From NCBI GenBank assembly GCA_934045905.1, contig OW203762.1:4960001-5024000 (forward strand): a DNA stretch of 64,000 bases, read 5' to 3'. The position numbers and the translations under genes are program-made. Every line of letters begins with the position of its first letter. Position 1 is the first letter of the stretch. This document shows positions 11,071 to 22,115 of the stretch, in pieces. The stretch is from Leuctra nigra. Taxonomy: Eukaryota; Arthropoda; Insecta; Plecoptera; Leuctridae. The notes beneath the pieces were generated by a model that had not been told where the DNA came from, made no database searches, and saw only the letters and a list, made by a program, of their open reading frames with translations.

Positions 11071-11620
11071 GAAATAGCTCAAATAAAATGAGCGCCAAAA
11101 GAGCATGGACATTGTCTTTGAAATTTCTTTTAAAAATTGACAAATATTTGCAAACGATTGTTTTGCAGAAAAAATAGTGAAGTATGAATTACTCGTGAAA
11201 TGCATAACATATTTGTCTAAAAATTCTCAAAAATAACTAAAATGTTGGACCCAATGACCATGCATCACTGAAAAAATAGTTTTTTTTGGCAGAAACAATA
11301 TATTGTCATCCCAACAAAATAATTAAGTTACCTAGTGGCGACACAATCATAAGTTTCCATGACAAAATGATTTTGTTAGCATTTTAACTATAGATTTTGT
11401 TAAGTCGAACAGCGATTTTGTGGTGGGAACAAATATCCCTATACATTTTGTAACGGAAACAAAATATTTTGTTAAAATATAATATACTTATTGCTCTAGG
11501 ATTAAATAATTTTGGGAACTATTTATTGCAGCAAGTGGAATTTTTATTCAGTAAGAAATAAAGGTACGTTTATTTGGTAAACAAAAACATTTATTTATTC
11601 TCGTGATATGAAAATTACAA
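11071..11620. other. AT-rich DNA, no gene
   Basis: Repeated ATTTTGTTA/AACAAAAT words at 11330-11480 suggest a decayed repeat. Nothing else is supported. Confidence 0.35.
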
Positions 11621-11806
11621 TTAATTCGCCAGATTGAATTTTAATACGGCATCAATTCGCATCAAATGTGCACTAATTCCGAATGTCTTGACTCCAAATG
11701 GCATGGAAGAAGTTGCATGCATGAGTTGCTGAAGTGACTTCACCCTGGTAGCTGATGACTGGCAGCTAATTAACTGCCGCTGGCATGGGACATCTGATGA
11801 CCGCAA
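11621..11806 (-). CDS. Possible terminal exon, unknown protein, perhaps of the FLYWCH/MULE-like gene
   Basis: The minus strand has a strong acceptor (a run of eight T, then CAG) directly before 11806. A 61-codon open frame then begins LRSSDVPCQRQL and ends with a stop at 11621. The exon starts in phase 0, the phase in which the upstream exon 13170-12843 ends, so the two could be joined. The residues do not visibly match the expected continuation of a MULE transposase domain after D-A-T-F-K. It may be an unrelated exon, a degenerate 3' end, or chance. No further catalytic residues can be pointed out. Confidence 0.3.
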   Translation of the reverse strand: MRSSDVPCQRQLISCQSSATRVKSLQQLMHATSSMPFGVKTFGISAHLMRIDAVLKFNLAN

Positions 11807-12842
11807 CTGAAAAAAAATTGCAATTTATTCAATGCTACCAATTTGTCACAAAGATAACATTTGATATCTAAATGTTGTTTTTTCAAGTAGTTTTTAAATG
11901 GGTACGCAGTGGTCGAATTGGAAGTCAGTCCATGGGGGGATGGTGTCTGCCCGGGGTGGCAAGTGAAGGAACAAAATTTGTCCCGCGCTAAGGGGGGGGG
12001 GGGGGTGTGGGTGGCGAGCCCACCACGTTGCCCCGCAGGGCGTTTGTTGGTTTTTGATATTTTAAAATCAATTTTGAGACGTTCTGAGGTGTATATTTTG
12101 ATTTTGAAATTTTTCACCGTTTTCACTCCAATAAGATGTGGGGGGCATGCCCCAAAAACCTAGCCCCGCAGGGCGTTTTTTAGTTTTATTGGCACTTTAA
12201 AATCAATTTTAAAACGATTTGAGATCATTTTGTTTACAAAATGCACAGTTTACTAAATCACAGTCAAACTTTTATTTTTTTCTGACATCTAGGGGGGCAA
12301 GCCCTTCCCCTATCACCATCCCCCCTAATGTACAAATATTACACAATTGTATTGTTACAAAAATAAACATTTGCATGAGGTCAATGGGGGACGGCCCATG
12401 CTAGTCCGGAGCGCACAGTTACGAAAAAATTTTAATTTCAGAAATTGATTTGGTGCGTTTCTACGCGATTTTGACGTTATTTTAAGCCTATTTTCATCTC
12501 GACAAATTTGGCGTCTACAAGGCTAAATAGACAAATTCTCAGAAAATTGTATTATTTTGAAGTAAACTACATTACTTAAGCCCGTCTTCCATCATTGCGA
12601 TGTTTTCGCCGCGACGTAGCTTTGCGGCACGATTTTTCAGTCACCGTCTACATGGTTGCGATGATTTCGCCGTCGCGTCATATATTTCCGACTCCCCCAT
12701 TTGTCCCCATTTGTCCAGAGCTGTCTCATCACTGGATGTTGAGGAGTGACCTGTGAATGAATGTAAGTTTCAATAAGCAAAGATACTACCTAAATGACAT
12801 AAACATTTATAAAGATTATCAACCACTCAAAATGAAACGCAC
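11807..12842. other. hAT-like remnant DNA with G-runs and GCCCCGCAGGGCG hairpins
   Basis: It begins near 11908 with CAGTGGTCGAATTGG, a hAT-like start, and contains a G-run at 11992-12006. The short hairpin GCCCCGCAGGGCG followed by T-rich DNA occurs twice (about 12037 and 12162). Near 12590-12690 there is a CGCGACG-rich patch with a partial internal repeat (GCGATGTTTTCGCCG / GCGATGATTTCGCCG). No coding exon was found. Confidence 0.4.
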
Positions 12843-13170
12843 CTTGAACGTTGCATCTGCATGGATCTCTGTTGCCCGTTGCAGATAAGGCAAAACGGCT
12901 GGAGAAGCGAACAGTACCGAAGTCCCTTCTTCAACGGCACCCACCAACACACTCCTAAAGAATGGTTGGCGTGGGGGTACAGGGCCAGGTCCGACAGGAT
13001 TCCCTACTACTTGTTCGGCCATGCCGTACTTGGCCATTATTTGAGGCGTGGCGAATAGCTCCCCATATTCCCTCAACGTTGCAGGGATTCCGGGTAGTGA
13101 CTTCTTTCGTGCCTCTCTCATCATAGGCATGTGCTTCCTAAAATTCAACGGCGGAGTCATTTGCGGGAAT
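12843..13170 (-). CDS. FLYWCH/MULE-transposase-like gene, exon 2
   Basis: The acceptor is CTGTTTTAG before 13170 and the donor is AAG|GTGCGT at 12843/12842. The exon opens by completing the arginine codon left by the exon at 19363-19646 (phases match: 2+1), then reads FPQMTPPLNFRKHMPMM. It ends with VLFASPAVLPYL, then ATEIHADATFK. In MULE-type transposases of insects the first catalytic Asp lies in a D-G/A-T-F-K motif preceded by such a leucine-rich segment. The exon therefore carries the linker and the start of the catalytic domain. The rest of the domain (second Asp, Glu) is not recognised in the window. Residues about 95-204 of the predicted product. It could be a domesticated gene or a multicopy transposon gene. 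Confidence 0.6.
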
Positions 13171-13267
13171 CTAAAACAGATTGAACAAACGTGTTGTCAT
13201 GCATAAATGCAAAAATAAATACGTGTTATACATACATTATTTCAAATTTATTGGTTTCATGATTGTA

Positions 13268-14089
13268 CCGGGTGGCGCAAAAATATCCCCCTGATTGAGA
13301 GGTCACTATATCGAAACTATTATAGAGAGGATTCTGAAATTTGTACACATATTAGAAAACATACCAAAATGTAATATGTGCAAGTTTCAAAATCATTACT
13401 ATTGAAGGAAAAAAGTTACAGCTGTTCAAATTTGGTTGTCAAAAAATTGATTATACCGAGCTCAAATAGCGCGCGTCGAGAAAACTTCCAATGGCCGGGA
13501 CGCTGTTTCTTCAAAACTTCGTACGATACCAAGCTGAAAATTTCAAATTATATTGAAAATAGATTAAGATCGGTTATGTAAAAATGTCAATCAATTTGAA
13601 TGAATGGAACTAAATTTATGGAATCTTGAAGTTGAGCTTGAAAACAGAATAGTGGGAAAAGAATCACTTTTATAACGTGTGTAATAAAAGTTTAGAAATA
13701 ATACATTATTTTGATTTTACGCTCAAATTCAAGATTCCATAATTTTCGTTCCATTCATTCAAATTGATTGAAATTTTTACACAATCGATCTTAATCTATT
13801 TTTAATAATTTGAAATTTTCAGCTTGATATCGTCATTAGTTTTGAAGAAACAGCGTCCCGGCCATTATAAGTTTTCTCGACGCGCGCTATTTGAGCTCCG
13901 TATAATCAATTTTTTGACAACCATATTTGAACAGCTATAACTTTTTCCTACAATAGTAATGATTTTGAAACTTGCACATATTACATTTTGGTATGTTTTC
14001 TAATATGTGTACAAATTTCAGAATCCTATCTATAATAGTTTCGATATAGTGACGTCTCAATCAGGGGGATTAATTTTTGCGCCACCCGG
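13268..14089. mobile_element. 822-bp palindromic MITE, CCGGGTGGC ends, TA flanks
   Basis: It starts TACCGGGTGGCGC and ends GCGCCACCCGGTA, with TA at both flanks (13266-67, 14090-91). The two halves are imperfect inverted copies of each other almost to the centre near 13680. For example, GGCCGGGACGCTGTTTCTTC at the left recurs inverted at about 13845-13865. TA target and size suggest a Tc1/mariner-related foldback element. The same length is found at 17238-18059. Confidence 0.85.
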
Positions 14090-15259
14090 TATACATTGTT
14101 TAATATATTATTAAACCATATTATTAAACATTACAAAATTGAAAACTGTAAGCAACAAAATCGCGATATCAAATACATTCGATTTCTCGGCGTATTAGAT
14201 CGTCTGGTGAGGACGTCATTGTCACTTGATTTCGCATACGTGTAAACGTGTATAGTGAAACGTATGGCCTTGGTAATGAGTAATGACATCTCCGATTGGT
14301 CCATTTGCAATTTTGTTGCAATTAAAATTTTATTCCCAACGCTTCTTATGTATTATGTATACAGAGTCAGAATAGCATTTTCAATGAGATTAGAGTAAAT
14401 GCTTACTGCAATTCGTTCAACAATTTAAAATTCTAATTATAGGTACCTTGTTCGAAATATGTTCATATAAAAAAAACGCGTATTGTTAGATTACGAGAAG
14501 AATCCCACTGGGAACTCCTATTACAAACCGAAAGTGATATCGATCAATGCAGTCAGTAATATTTCATATATCAGCAACAATAGAGTTTCGGGCATTGTCA
14601 ATGTCATTGTTGACCTAACATTGTCGAAGGAAACTTTTAATTGTTGCAAGGAATTCGACTTTTTCAAAAAAATAATAGTTCCATCTCTATTTCACAAGAA
14701 TTTAAATGAATGTGGGCTGTAATGAAATATGCCTGAGACGGTACAGACCCTGTGGGAGAAGGGTTGCTTCATGGAAGAGCCTGTTCTCTTGGAGTAACAG
14801 CCACTGGCTTCTAGGAAGCAAGCAGTGGAATAGACCAATTCAGAAAATATCTGGGTGGCTCTGGTTTCTAGATAAATTCACATGCGGTTTGGTTTTCCAT
14901 ATATCTATAGGTGTTTTACAACAATGGGTTACAATAAGAAACACACTTGGAAAATCATACTGCATGTGAAATTCATTAGAATCCAGAGCCATCCAGATAA
15001 TTTCTGAATTGGTCTATTGCTTTTGTTTTGGGAGTTTTCATTGTTGAGTGGTAATTTTGTCATTGTTGTTTTATATCAGCAATGCTAAATTAATGAATTC
15101 TCCACCTGAGGACGGACATTACGTTGGCACGTTGACGGGTCAGATTATAAATGTATTGAGGTAAATCGACGTATTTTTGTAATGTGAGTGATTTCTCTTC
15201 GTACTAAAGATATCTCCGGAGGCATATTAATTTTCAACAGAAAAAGTTGCACAGCTATT
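14090..15259. other. Intronic AT-rich DNA with a small palindrome
   Basis: It lies in the long intron of the FLYWCH/MULE-like gene. At 14833-15028 there is an inverted repeat (GACCAATTCAGAAAATATCT / AGATAATTTCTGAATTGGTC). At 14706-14735 a piece matches the inner part of the foldback at 15260. No coding exon was recognised. Confidence 0.45.
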
Positions 15260-15887
15260 CGACACTAAAAGTACCAAGAGATTGCGCTGATATCAGTAAG
15301 ATGGCCGCTCCCGCGAGTACAGTCCCAGTGCGCGTGCGTACTCTTACATACAAGTCACTTAGATGTCAATCGTAACGAGTTCAGTAAAAAGTTATAAATA
15401 CATCGCGAAATAAAAGAAATTGATGCTTACCTCAGTGTCAACAATCAAATACAATTGGCATATTTCATTACAGCACACATTCATTCAAATTCTTGTGAAA
15501 ACGAGTTGTCTATTCACCAAAAACCACTATTTGACAGATTGCAATTGTTTGAACGAGGCGTCAAGAAAAATTTGTTTTCAGAAGACCGTGAGAAAAACTA
15601 TTGCATCTGTCAAATGGTGATTTTTGGTGTATAGACATCTAGTTTTCACAATAATTTAAATGAATGTGTGCTGTAATGAAATATGCCGATTGTATTTGAT
15701 TGTGACACTGAGGTAAGCATCAATAATTTCTGTTATTTCGCGATGTAATTATAACTTTTACTGAACTCGTTATACGAATGACATATAAGTGACTTGACTG
15801 CTCGCGCCCTGTGCGCATGAGCAGAAGTACTCGCGGTAGAGATGTTAATTTTTTCCGCTAAGTGGCGTCTTGCAACTTTTAGTGTCG
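15260..15887. mobile_element. Foldback MITE, TCGACACTAAAAGT ends
   Basis: Termini are CGACACTAAAAGT at the left and ACTTTTAGTGTCG at the right. The inside is palindromic: TACCTCAGTGTCAACA near 15428 pairs with TGACACTGAGGTAAGCAT near 15705. The inner part is shared with the element at 48306-48926, which has different outer ends. Confidence 0.65.
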
Positions 15888-16566
15888 ATTTCAGTTTTAC
15901 CTAATATTTGAATTGGCGAGTTTATCTCGTCCAAATCCACAGTGGCCATCTTATAAATGGCGAGTTCCTATCGTCCAAATAGGCCAATAAGCTATTACAA
16001 TATCGTCAAAAAAGCAGAGAATGACAGCTATTCTGCGTGCCATTAAGATGGCGACGGCAACAATGAGATGACATCACGTCATGCAACCTATGAATAGGCA
16101 CCATGATATTATTGTTCCTTGGGTACTTGAGTGTCTTAATCGCGTTGGTGCCAAAGGCGCATGGGTGTAGGAGGCTGCAGGGGGGTGGTGGGGTGGCAAA
16201 TCTAGTTATATCAATTGCGGCCAAACGGCTAGTAGTATATACATATATATTTTGTAAGGAAATAAAAGTTGCGTAATAACATAAAGAACGAAAAAGATCT
16301 TTAGAATAATATGTGAAAATGTTCGTATAATGCTTATAAATACACATTTTACAATTTTTGGAAACTTTTTTGAGAAAAAAGTTTCTTTTGACTTCTCTCA
16401 CATTTGCAAATTATACACAACATTTTCCAAATTTGTATGAAATGTGCTCTGGATCGCTCACAAAATGGCTACCTTAGAATTTGGTCATATGTTCATTTAA
16501 CAAATAAAATTGACCTGAACCAATTAGTCTATTGCTCAAAAGTTGCTTAAAACTTCACATTGTTAA
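15888..16566. other. No gene recognised (intronic)
   Basis: AT-rich, with a repeated phrase GGCGAGTT..ATCTCGTCCAAAT / GGCGAGTTCCTATCGTCCAAAT near 15915-15980. The minus-strand open frame 16401-16006 lacks any family signature. Confidence 0.4.
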
Positions 16567-16989
16567 GTGGTATTACACATGCAATTCAATTTGGGCAACT
16601 CAAATCTTCCAGATTCAAATTGTACTAATTCAAATCTTGTTGAATGTGTAAATTTAAAGGTTTGAGGTTAGGTTAGTTTTATGTTTTTATCATAACAATC
16701 GTCCTAAACAGCAATTAGCAATTAGCATTCAATTGTTCCGTTAATATGTGATCTTTATACATAATAATGATTAAATAATACGTAGTTGTGTTCTCTGTTT
16801 TGATATTTGTTTCAATACTAGTGTTTTTTCATCTCAAATTGTCCAACTGCAGTTGGGAAAATAGAACCGGTTCTAAATCAAGAATTGTCAAGATTTGGAT
16901 TTTTCTTGTCTATCACACTAGTCAAATTGGGCAATTCTAATCGGCAGATTTGAATTGCCCAACTCAAATTGCATAGTGTAATACCCACG
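16567..16989. mobile_element. MITE with GTGGTATTACAC ends and TAA flanks
   Basis: The left arm is GTGGTATTACACATGCAATT. The right arm in reverse complement is GTGGGTATTACACTATGCAA. TAA on both sides (16564-66, 16990-92) fits a PIF/Harbinger-type 3-bp target duplication. Non-coding. Confidence 0.6.
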
Positions 16990-17237
16990 TAACAAAAAAT
17001 ACGATAATTAAGCAAATTGTGCAAAATATTCTACAGCTCTAAAACTTTGCAGATGTAAAGAACTAAAGCAACGAAGCAATAAAATACAAACTTAAATTTG
17101 TTGGGATTATGATTTTTGCCACCGAGGGCGCTGACAGTTTCAAATTTGTAATCCGTCTTGCACGTAAACGGTACATCTTAAATTTTAAAAAAATCATGTA
17201 CCTAGTGGCAGTGCCGTATTTATATATGCGCAATATA

Positions 17238-18059
17238 CCGGGTGGCCCAATAAAAATGCACAATTGGCGAGACATCGCTGTGACGAAACTACTGCACAAA
17301 ACGGGCTGAAAATTTCACATAATTTAAACAACATACTAAGGTTTGATGTGTGAAAGTTTGATAAACATTACTTTTGTGGGAAAATCGTTACTACAGCTGT
17401 TAGAATTTGGCTGTCGCAAAATTGATTATACGGCGCTCAAATAGCACGCGTTCAGAAAACGTCAATTGGACGGGACGCTGTTTCTTCAAAACTCAAGCTG
17501 CAAATATTAAATATTATTCAAGTTATATTGTTATCATTTGTGCGAAAATTTCAATACATTTGGGTTGATGGAACGGATGTTACGGTATCTTGAAGTTCAG
17601 CTTAAACGCAGAAACTCGGGGAGATAATTTCACGTTTTAAAATTACTTGTGTAAGAAAACTTGTGAAATTCACCTCTACTTTTTAGCTCAGATTCAAGAA
17701 ACCACATCTTTTGTTTGAATGATCCAAGACCAAATGTATGAAATTTTTAGACAATTGAAAGCAATATATTTTGGTTAATATTTGAAATTGTCAGCTTTAT
17801 ATCTTTAGTGGTTTTGAAGAAACAACGTCCCGGCCAAAGGCCGTTTTCTAACACGCGCTATTTGTGCACGTATAATCGATTTTTCGACAACCAAATTCTA
17901 GCAGCTGTAACTTTTTTCCTACAAAAGTTATGTATTTCAAATTTTCACTAATCAGACCTTACTATGTTGTTTATATTATTTGAAATTTTCAGTCCGATTT
18001 GTGCAGCAGTTTCGTCACAGCGATGTCTCGCCAATTGTGCGTTTTTTTGGGCCACCCGG
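17238..18059. mobile_element. 822-bp palindromic MITE, second copy of CCGGGTGGC family
   Basis: It starts TACCGGGTGGCCCAA and ends TTGGGCCACCCGGTA, flanked by TA. Its length is exactly that of 13268-14089, although the sequence is clearly diverged. It keeps the inverted GGACGCTGTTTCTTC / GAAGAAACAACGTCC pair. A solo end of the same family is at 22824. Confidence 0.85.
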
Positions 18060-18200
18060 TATATAATACCTATAAGATTTGAGCGATGTATGCTTTACTC
18101 TCATTGATCGAAACAGTTTGTTTACATTTTCTCTTGTGGAGACGTTAATTGACGACTTATTTATTGTCTTAAAAGTCTTGAAAGTCAAAAACTTTTGGCT

Positions 18201-18470
18201 AAAAGTCAAAATTATACAATGTTCCAACCAGCATATATTTTGATGCAAACACACGATTTATAATCAGGCTTCAAATCCAGAATCAGCAATAAAAAATCTC
18301 AAAAAAATGTAGGGTGCATTTTTTTGTGTTTTATAGTCACACAAAAAATGCACTACATTTTTTTGAGATTTTTTTATTGCTGATTCTGGATTTGAAGCCT
18401 GATTATAAATCGTGTGTTTGCATCAAAAAATATTATGCTGGTTGGAACATTGTCTAATTTCGACTTTTTG
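18201..18470. repeat. Long near-perfect hairpin (arms about 130 bp)
   Basis: The left arm runs through CACACGATTTATAATCAGGC and ATCCAGAATCAGCAAT; the right arm repeats these inverted, with a hinge near 18330. It could fold into a long double-stranded RNA if transcribed with the surrounding minus-strand intron. Confidence 0.8.
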
Positions 18471-19362
18471 GGCCCCCCTGACCGCACCGACCAGGCGCCA
18501 AAGTGCAGACAAGTGAAATTCAACTACAAATTTAACGAACTGTCGAAAAAGTATTGTCTCCATGCGTCTGCAGGGGGGGGGGGAGCTCCGGCCACCTGGG
18601 CGTGGACTATAAGCAAATATATGACAACAATAGAAAAGCAGACTTCATTGTTGCGTTTATTTGGTATTTTCAACACCATGAGTATAACAATGTTACAACA
18701 ATGTAACTTGTAGGCAACAATGAACAAGAACTGAAAGAGATTTGTAATATAAATCGCTGCTAAAACTGAAAACAACGATTAGGATGTGAATACCATCTGC
18801 AAGACGAAACGATTTTCATATATCTTGGCTATAAATGCAACACCTCATCGAATATTTTTCTTGATAACATGTGACTTCATGTAGAAAAAATGACGTAATT
18901 TTAAGAATTATAAAAAGCAAACTATTCGGCAATTCCAATGTGAATTTTTAACTTGACTTCCACATGGGCGTATTGAGGTTCTGAACAAGACACTGTTTGA
19001 AACAAGAGACATGCAATTTATTCGTGCTTAGATTGTACCTCTGTGCCTGAAATCAGACGTGTGATTTTCTCAATGTGACTAGGTATCTAATGCAAAGACT
19101 GTAACACTTCGCTGCACGTCTATATTAACGGGCCTGACACTTTTCTATCTACGATTTCGATTATTGTGCAACGTCTGTGAAATTTTAAAAGGTTTGTTGC
19201 TACATTTGATTTTAAATACAGCTACGGTCAAAGTAATGGTCATATTAAATTCTTCGATTAAACACTATAATTTTCAGGTAAGTTTTTTCCGTAACCTATT
19301 TAGAACCAATATAATAAGGTCAAAAATTACCAAAGGTAGTAAAAGAGTTTGCTGTCACTTAC
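18471..19362. other. No gene recognised (intronic)
   Basis: It holds a G-run at about 18572-18585 and AT-rich DNA. No splice-bounded frame was found. Confidence 0.4.
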
Positions 19363-19646
19363 CTTCGTGTTTCCTCGTCGAATATCTCCCTGAACGGTCG
19401 GTGAGATTCCTGAGCTTCACGCCGACAAGCCGCGAGGACTTCTCGTCGCTCGCGTGCGAAGAAATCAGGATCATGGACATGCTGCGTTGTTATGACATAT
19501 CCATGACCTGAGTCCTTGCAGCGTCCTGGGCATTTGCGTCGGGAGCACTTTAAAAACCGCTTGTGGCCATCACTCTTATCAATGTACGTGTGGCCCTCTA
19601 CGTACACGACAGAGGTGTTGGCTCTCTGTCCCGGTAAATTGGACAT
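19363..19646 (-). CDS. FLYWCH-type zinc finger exon, N-terminus of FLYWCH/MULE-like gene
   Basis: The frame opens with ATG at 19646 and runs 94 codons plus two bases to a consensus donor AG|GTAAGT at 19363/19362. Residues 15-60 fit a FLYWCH zinc finger: YVEGHTYID, then FLKC at 31-34, C39, and H56-x-H58, giving C-x4-C...H-x-H. The W of the name motif is replaced by L. Downstream, HVHDPDFFARERREVL and the IFDEET segment resemble linkers in insect FLYWCH-MULE proteins. The next exon in matching phase is 13170-12843, giving a 6.2-kb intron filled with MITEs. The promoter side (above 19646) is AT-rich with no clear element. Function is inferred only as DNA binding. Confidence 0.65.
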
Positions 19647-19854
19647 GTTAAAATGGCGCGCGCGATTAAATGTAAATTAATTAATATAAAACAAAAATAG
19701 GAATTTAAACTGAGAGTTATAAATTAAAAAATTAAAGTATAACACAACTGTCAAACTATAATAAGAAAAGGAATATTCAATACTCGTGATCGCCGTGGCT
19801 GACTATAGCGCAAGTACGTCTCTTCACTTAGGAGCTCCGAAGACAACTGTGAAC

Positions 19855-19980
19855 TAGAGATGGGCGGTACGATACGATATATCGAAATATCGATATATTT
19901 GTTTCGATATATAGATATTTTGAATCGATATTTTCCTTTCGATATATCGGTGGATCGATATTTTTTGTCGAATAGCATCA
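19855..19980. repeat. TATCGATA-rich hAT-like end
   Basis: It begins TAGAGATGGGCGGTACGATA, a typical hAT-type terminus, and continues as degenerate ATATCGAT repeats. The opposite terminus was not found. Confidence 0.5.
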
Positions 19981-20378
19981 ATATAAAAATGAGTTTTAGG
20001 ACTGTATTGTGATGCATTACATAGGTAATTAAATTAAATTTTTGTTAACTTTAAACAATCTACGTCAATGAAGAATCAATCTGACAGCTATGCACATATT
20101 TCTCACAAAATTTATATTTATGTGCATTTCCTCATTCCATCTTGTTGCACAAAAAATCATTCCAGTCCATTGAAGGTAATTATAGATGACGCAATACTGA
20201 CTTGTTAACCAAAGAACACTAAATATAATGTTTGGTGTGGATATAAATAGATAAAGGTTAAGTGTCTTGCATCTATTTTCTGGTTTTTAGCATTTGATAA
20301 TTTTCCGGGGAGTCGAATGCTGGTATGGGTACTAGGTATGGGGTGTATATATGTCGATATGGTGCACCCAAGTAAAAC
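19981..20378. other. No gene recognised
   Basis: AT-rich DNA between two hAT-like elements. Nothing further is supported. Confidence 0.4.
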
Positions 20379-20386
20379 CTAGTTAG

Positions 20387-21036
20387 CAGTGCCGTAACTA
20401 GGGATTTCGGCGCCCGGTGCAACTCTAAATTTTGGCGCCCCCCCCCCCCCCCCCCACCCCCCCAACCCCACCACCACAGAAAACGCTATACCCAACCAGT
20501 TTTGACTTCAGACTAGGACAAACCAAAACTTTGGTTGTGCACAATACAAATTGGTAATTATACAAAGCAGTGGTCAAACATTTCCACGGCCCTTGACAAT
20601 GACTGCAATGAGGGGCCTGGCGGGGGGGGGGACCTCCTAACCATATGCGGTTCAGGGTCCTGAATCGAAATTTTTTGTTATTTTTGATAGGGTTTTAAAT
20701 TTTAATGGTTTTTAATAGTTTCTGACATTCAATTTCACTGAATTTTTTTCCAGCAGAATAATTTTTATTTCAAAACACGATTTCAAAATTCTTTAAAGGG
20801 CGCATTAATTTGTGAAAAGGGGGAGGGAGGGAACATGGGAACTAGACCACTTGGGTATGACCAAAATCATTACCGACATCAACCATGCCCCGCAGGGCAT
20901 TTTTGTGTGTTTTAATACGCAAAAATAAATTTTGGGTGCAAAAAAGTCAATACATAAAAATTTAGCTTACTGGCGCCCCCTTGTTGGCGGCGCCCTGTGC
21001 TGCCGCACCGCCCGCACACCCCTTGTTACGGCCCTG
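20387..21036. mobile_element. Non-autonomous hAT element with perfect 8-bp target duplication
   Basis: Ends are CAGTGCCGTAACTAGGG and, inverted, CAGGGCCGTAACAAGGG. CTAGTTAG flanks both sides (20379-20386 and 21037-21044). It contains C- and G-runs and one ATGCCCCGCAGGGC hairpin near 20886. No transposase is present. Confidence 0.9.
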
Positions 21037-21079
21037 CTAGTTAGTGCCCACTGATTTTGCCATGTGGCAAGCTCGAAGT

Positions 21080-21440
21080 TTCGAGTCAGATCGGCCAGCG
21101 AATCCTACTTCCACGTCCGCGGCGTGACTCCCGGGCAATGCATGGCGGTTAATGGGTGGTCGTCATGTAGTAAACGGAAGAGGGTGAATGGCGGCCCTCC
21201 GGCGCCATCTAACCGGAACAACTCGACTAAGGGAGATAACCCCAACAGAAAAATCCTGGTTCTCCAAGTCTGGGGGTTTAGCTATGGGTTAGTAGCTCAT
21301 ACTTGTAAAACCTTATCCGGCGCTAACGCAGGCACGACCCCTGGCGAGGACAGCGGGCTGTTGCGTAAAGGGATCGGAGAGTTTACCTTCTACGCGGACC
21401 CGGGCTATTCTATCGGTCAGGAAAGCTCGAAGGAAACGGA
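21080..21440 (+). pseudogene. Remnant of a non-LTR retrotransposon 5' region
   Basis: The segment contains GTCATGTAGTAAACGGAAGA, AACCCCAACAGAAAAATCCT, GGTTCTCCAAGTC and AAAGGGATCGGAGAG. This order is familiar from the region just before the endonuclease of RTE/CFDP2-like elements in many invertebrates (recognition from memory). The expected WNVRT endonuclease start does not follow intact. It is more GC-rich than its surroundings. Confidence 0.4.
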
Positions 21441-21539
21441 CGAGAACATATTTAGACGGTTCCACTCTATCTTCAGTACTGGATCACGTGATATCTTGTA
21501 TCTGTTATATACTCAGCGTTTCTTGTGGATTAGCATCAG

Positions 21540-21856
21540 GATGTGGGAAGGCAGGTGGACAGCGAGTAGCATCCACGGTTTTCTTCGGGATCGCTGTCGC
21601 TTTCCCTCATTTTAAAATGGCAGTCATCAGATACCGAGGTTCGTATCCAGGCACAGTCTGTCACGTCCACGGAGTCTGACAGCAGACGGTCTATGGTGTG
21701 GCGGTACAGGTCCCAATTGGCTTTCTTGTAATCGGCGATCACGCGGAAAAGAGGGCGTTGGGGCGGGGTGTCGATGGCGTCGGAGTCGACAATTAGCGGG
21801 AGATGATCGGTGCTGATGGAAGGGCCAATGATCATGTCTCCCATGTGACCTGCCAA
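21540..21856 (-). pseudogene. LINE endonuclease C-terminal fragment
   Basis: The minus frame has ISTDHLPLIVDSDAI, then RPLFRVIADYKKANWDLY. S/T-D-H-L-P is the terminal histidine motif of apurinic-type endonucleases of non-LTR elements, and F.KANWDLY is the usual linker toward the reverse transcriptase of jockey-like elements. Both ends are cut off; no polymerase follows. Confidence 0.55.
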
Positions 21857-21959
21857 CCCGTCACTGACAAGTACCGGTTAATGGACGAGCCAAGAGCGCC
21901 GATAAAAGTAGGTGCCATGTTGTAAATACGGTTCAGACTTCTGAGGCACATCGAGTCAC

Positions 21960-22115
21960 GATGCGCCAAGTGTATTTTGGTTTTTCAAATTAAGTTTTGA
22001 CTTGGCCCATTTTTTGATATCACTACTTTTCAGTGCTGAATTTTTAGATTTCTTCTATTTTTTATAGTTGAAGAGACTTGGCTGGTATTTTTACACTGAG
22101 TGTTTTTTATGGGGA
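21960..22115 (-). mobile_element. Solo terminal fragment of long-TIR element family
   Basis: It matches the right arm of the element at 32173-33296 (GATGCGCCAAGT, TTTTTTGATATCACTACTTT, AGAGACTTGGCTGGTATTTT) with several differences. The partner arm was not found. Confidence 0.6.

Noticed and set aside
12030..12180. Rho-independent terminator
   Set aside because: The GCCCCGCAGGGC hairpin with T-run has the right shape, but the genome is eukaryotic and the motif recurs in transposon debris.
16006..16401. 131-codon minus frame in the FLYWCH/MULE intron
   Set aside because: Low-complexity AT-rich translation without splice sites or family motifs.
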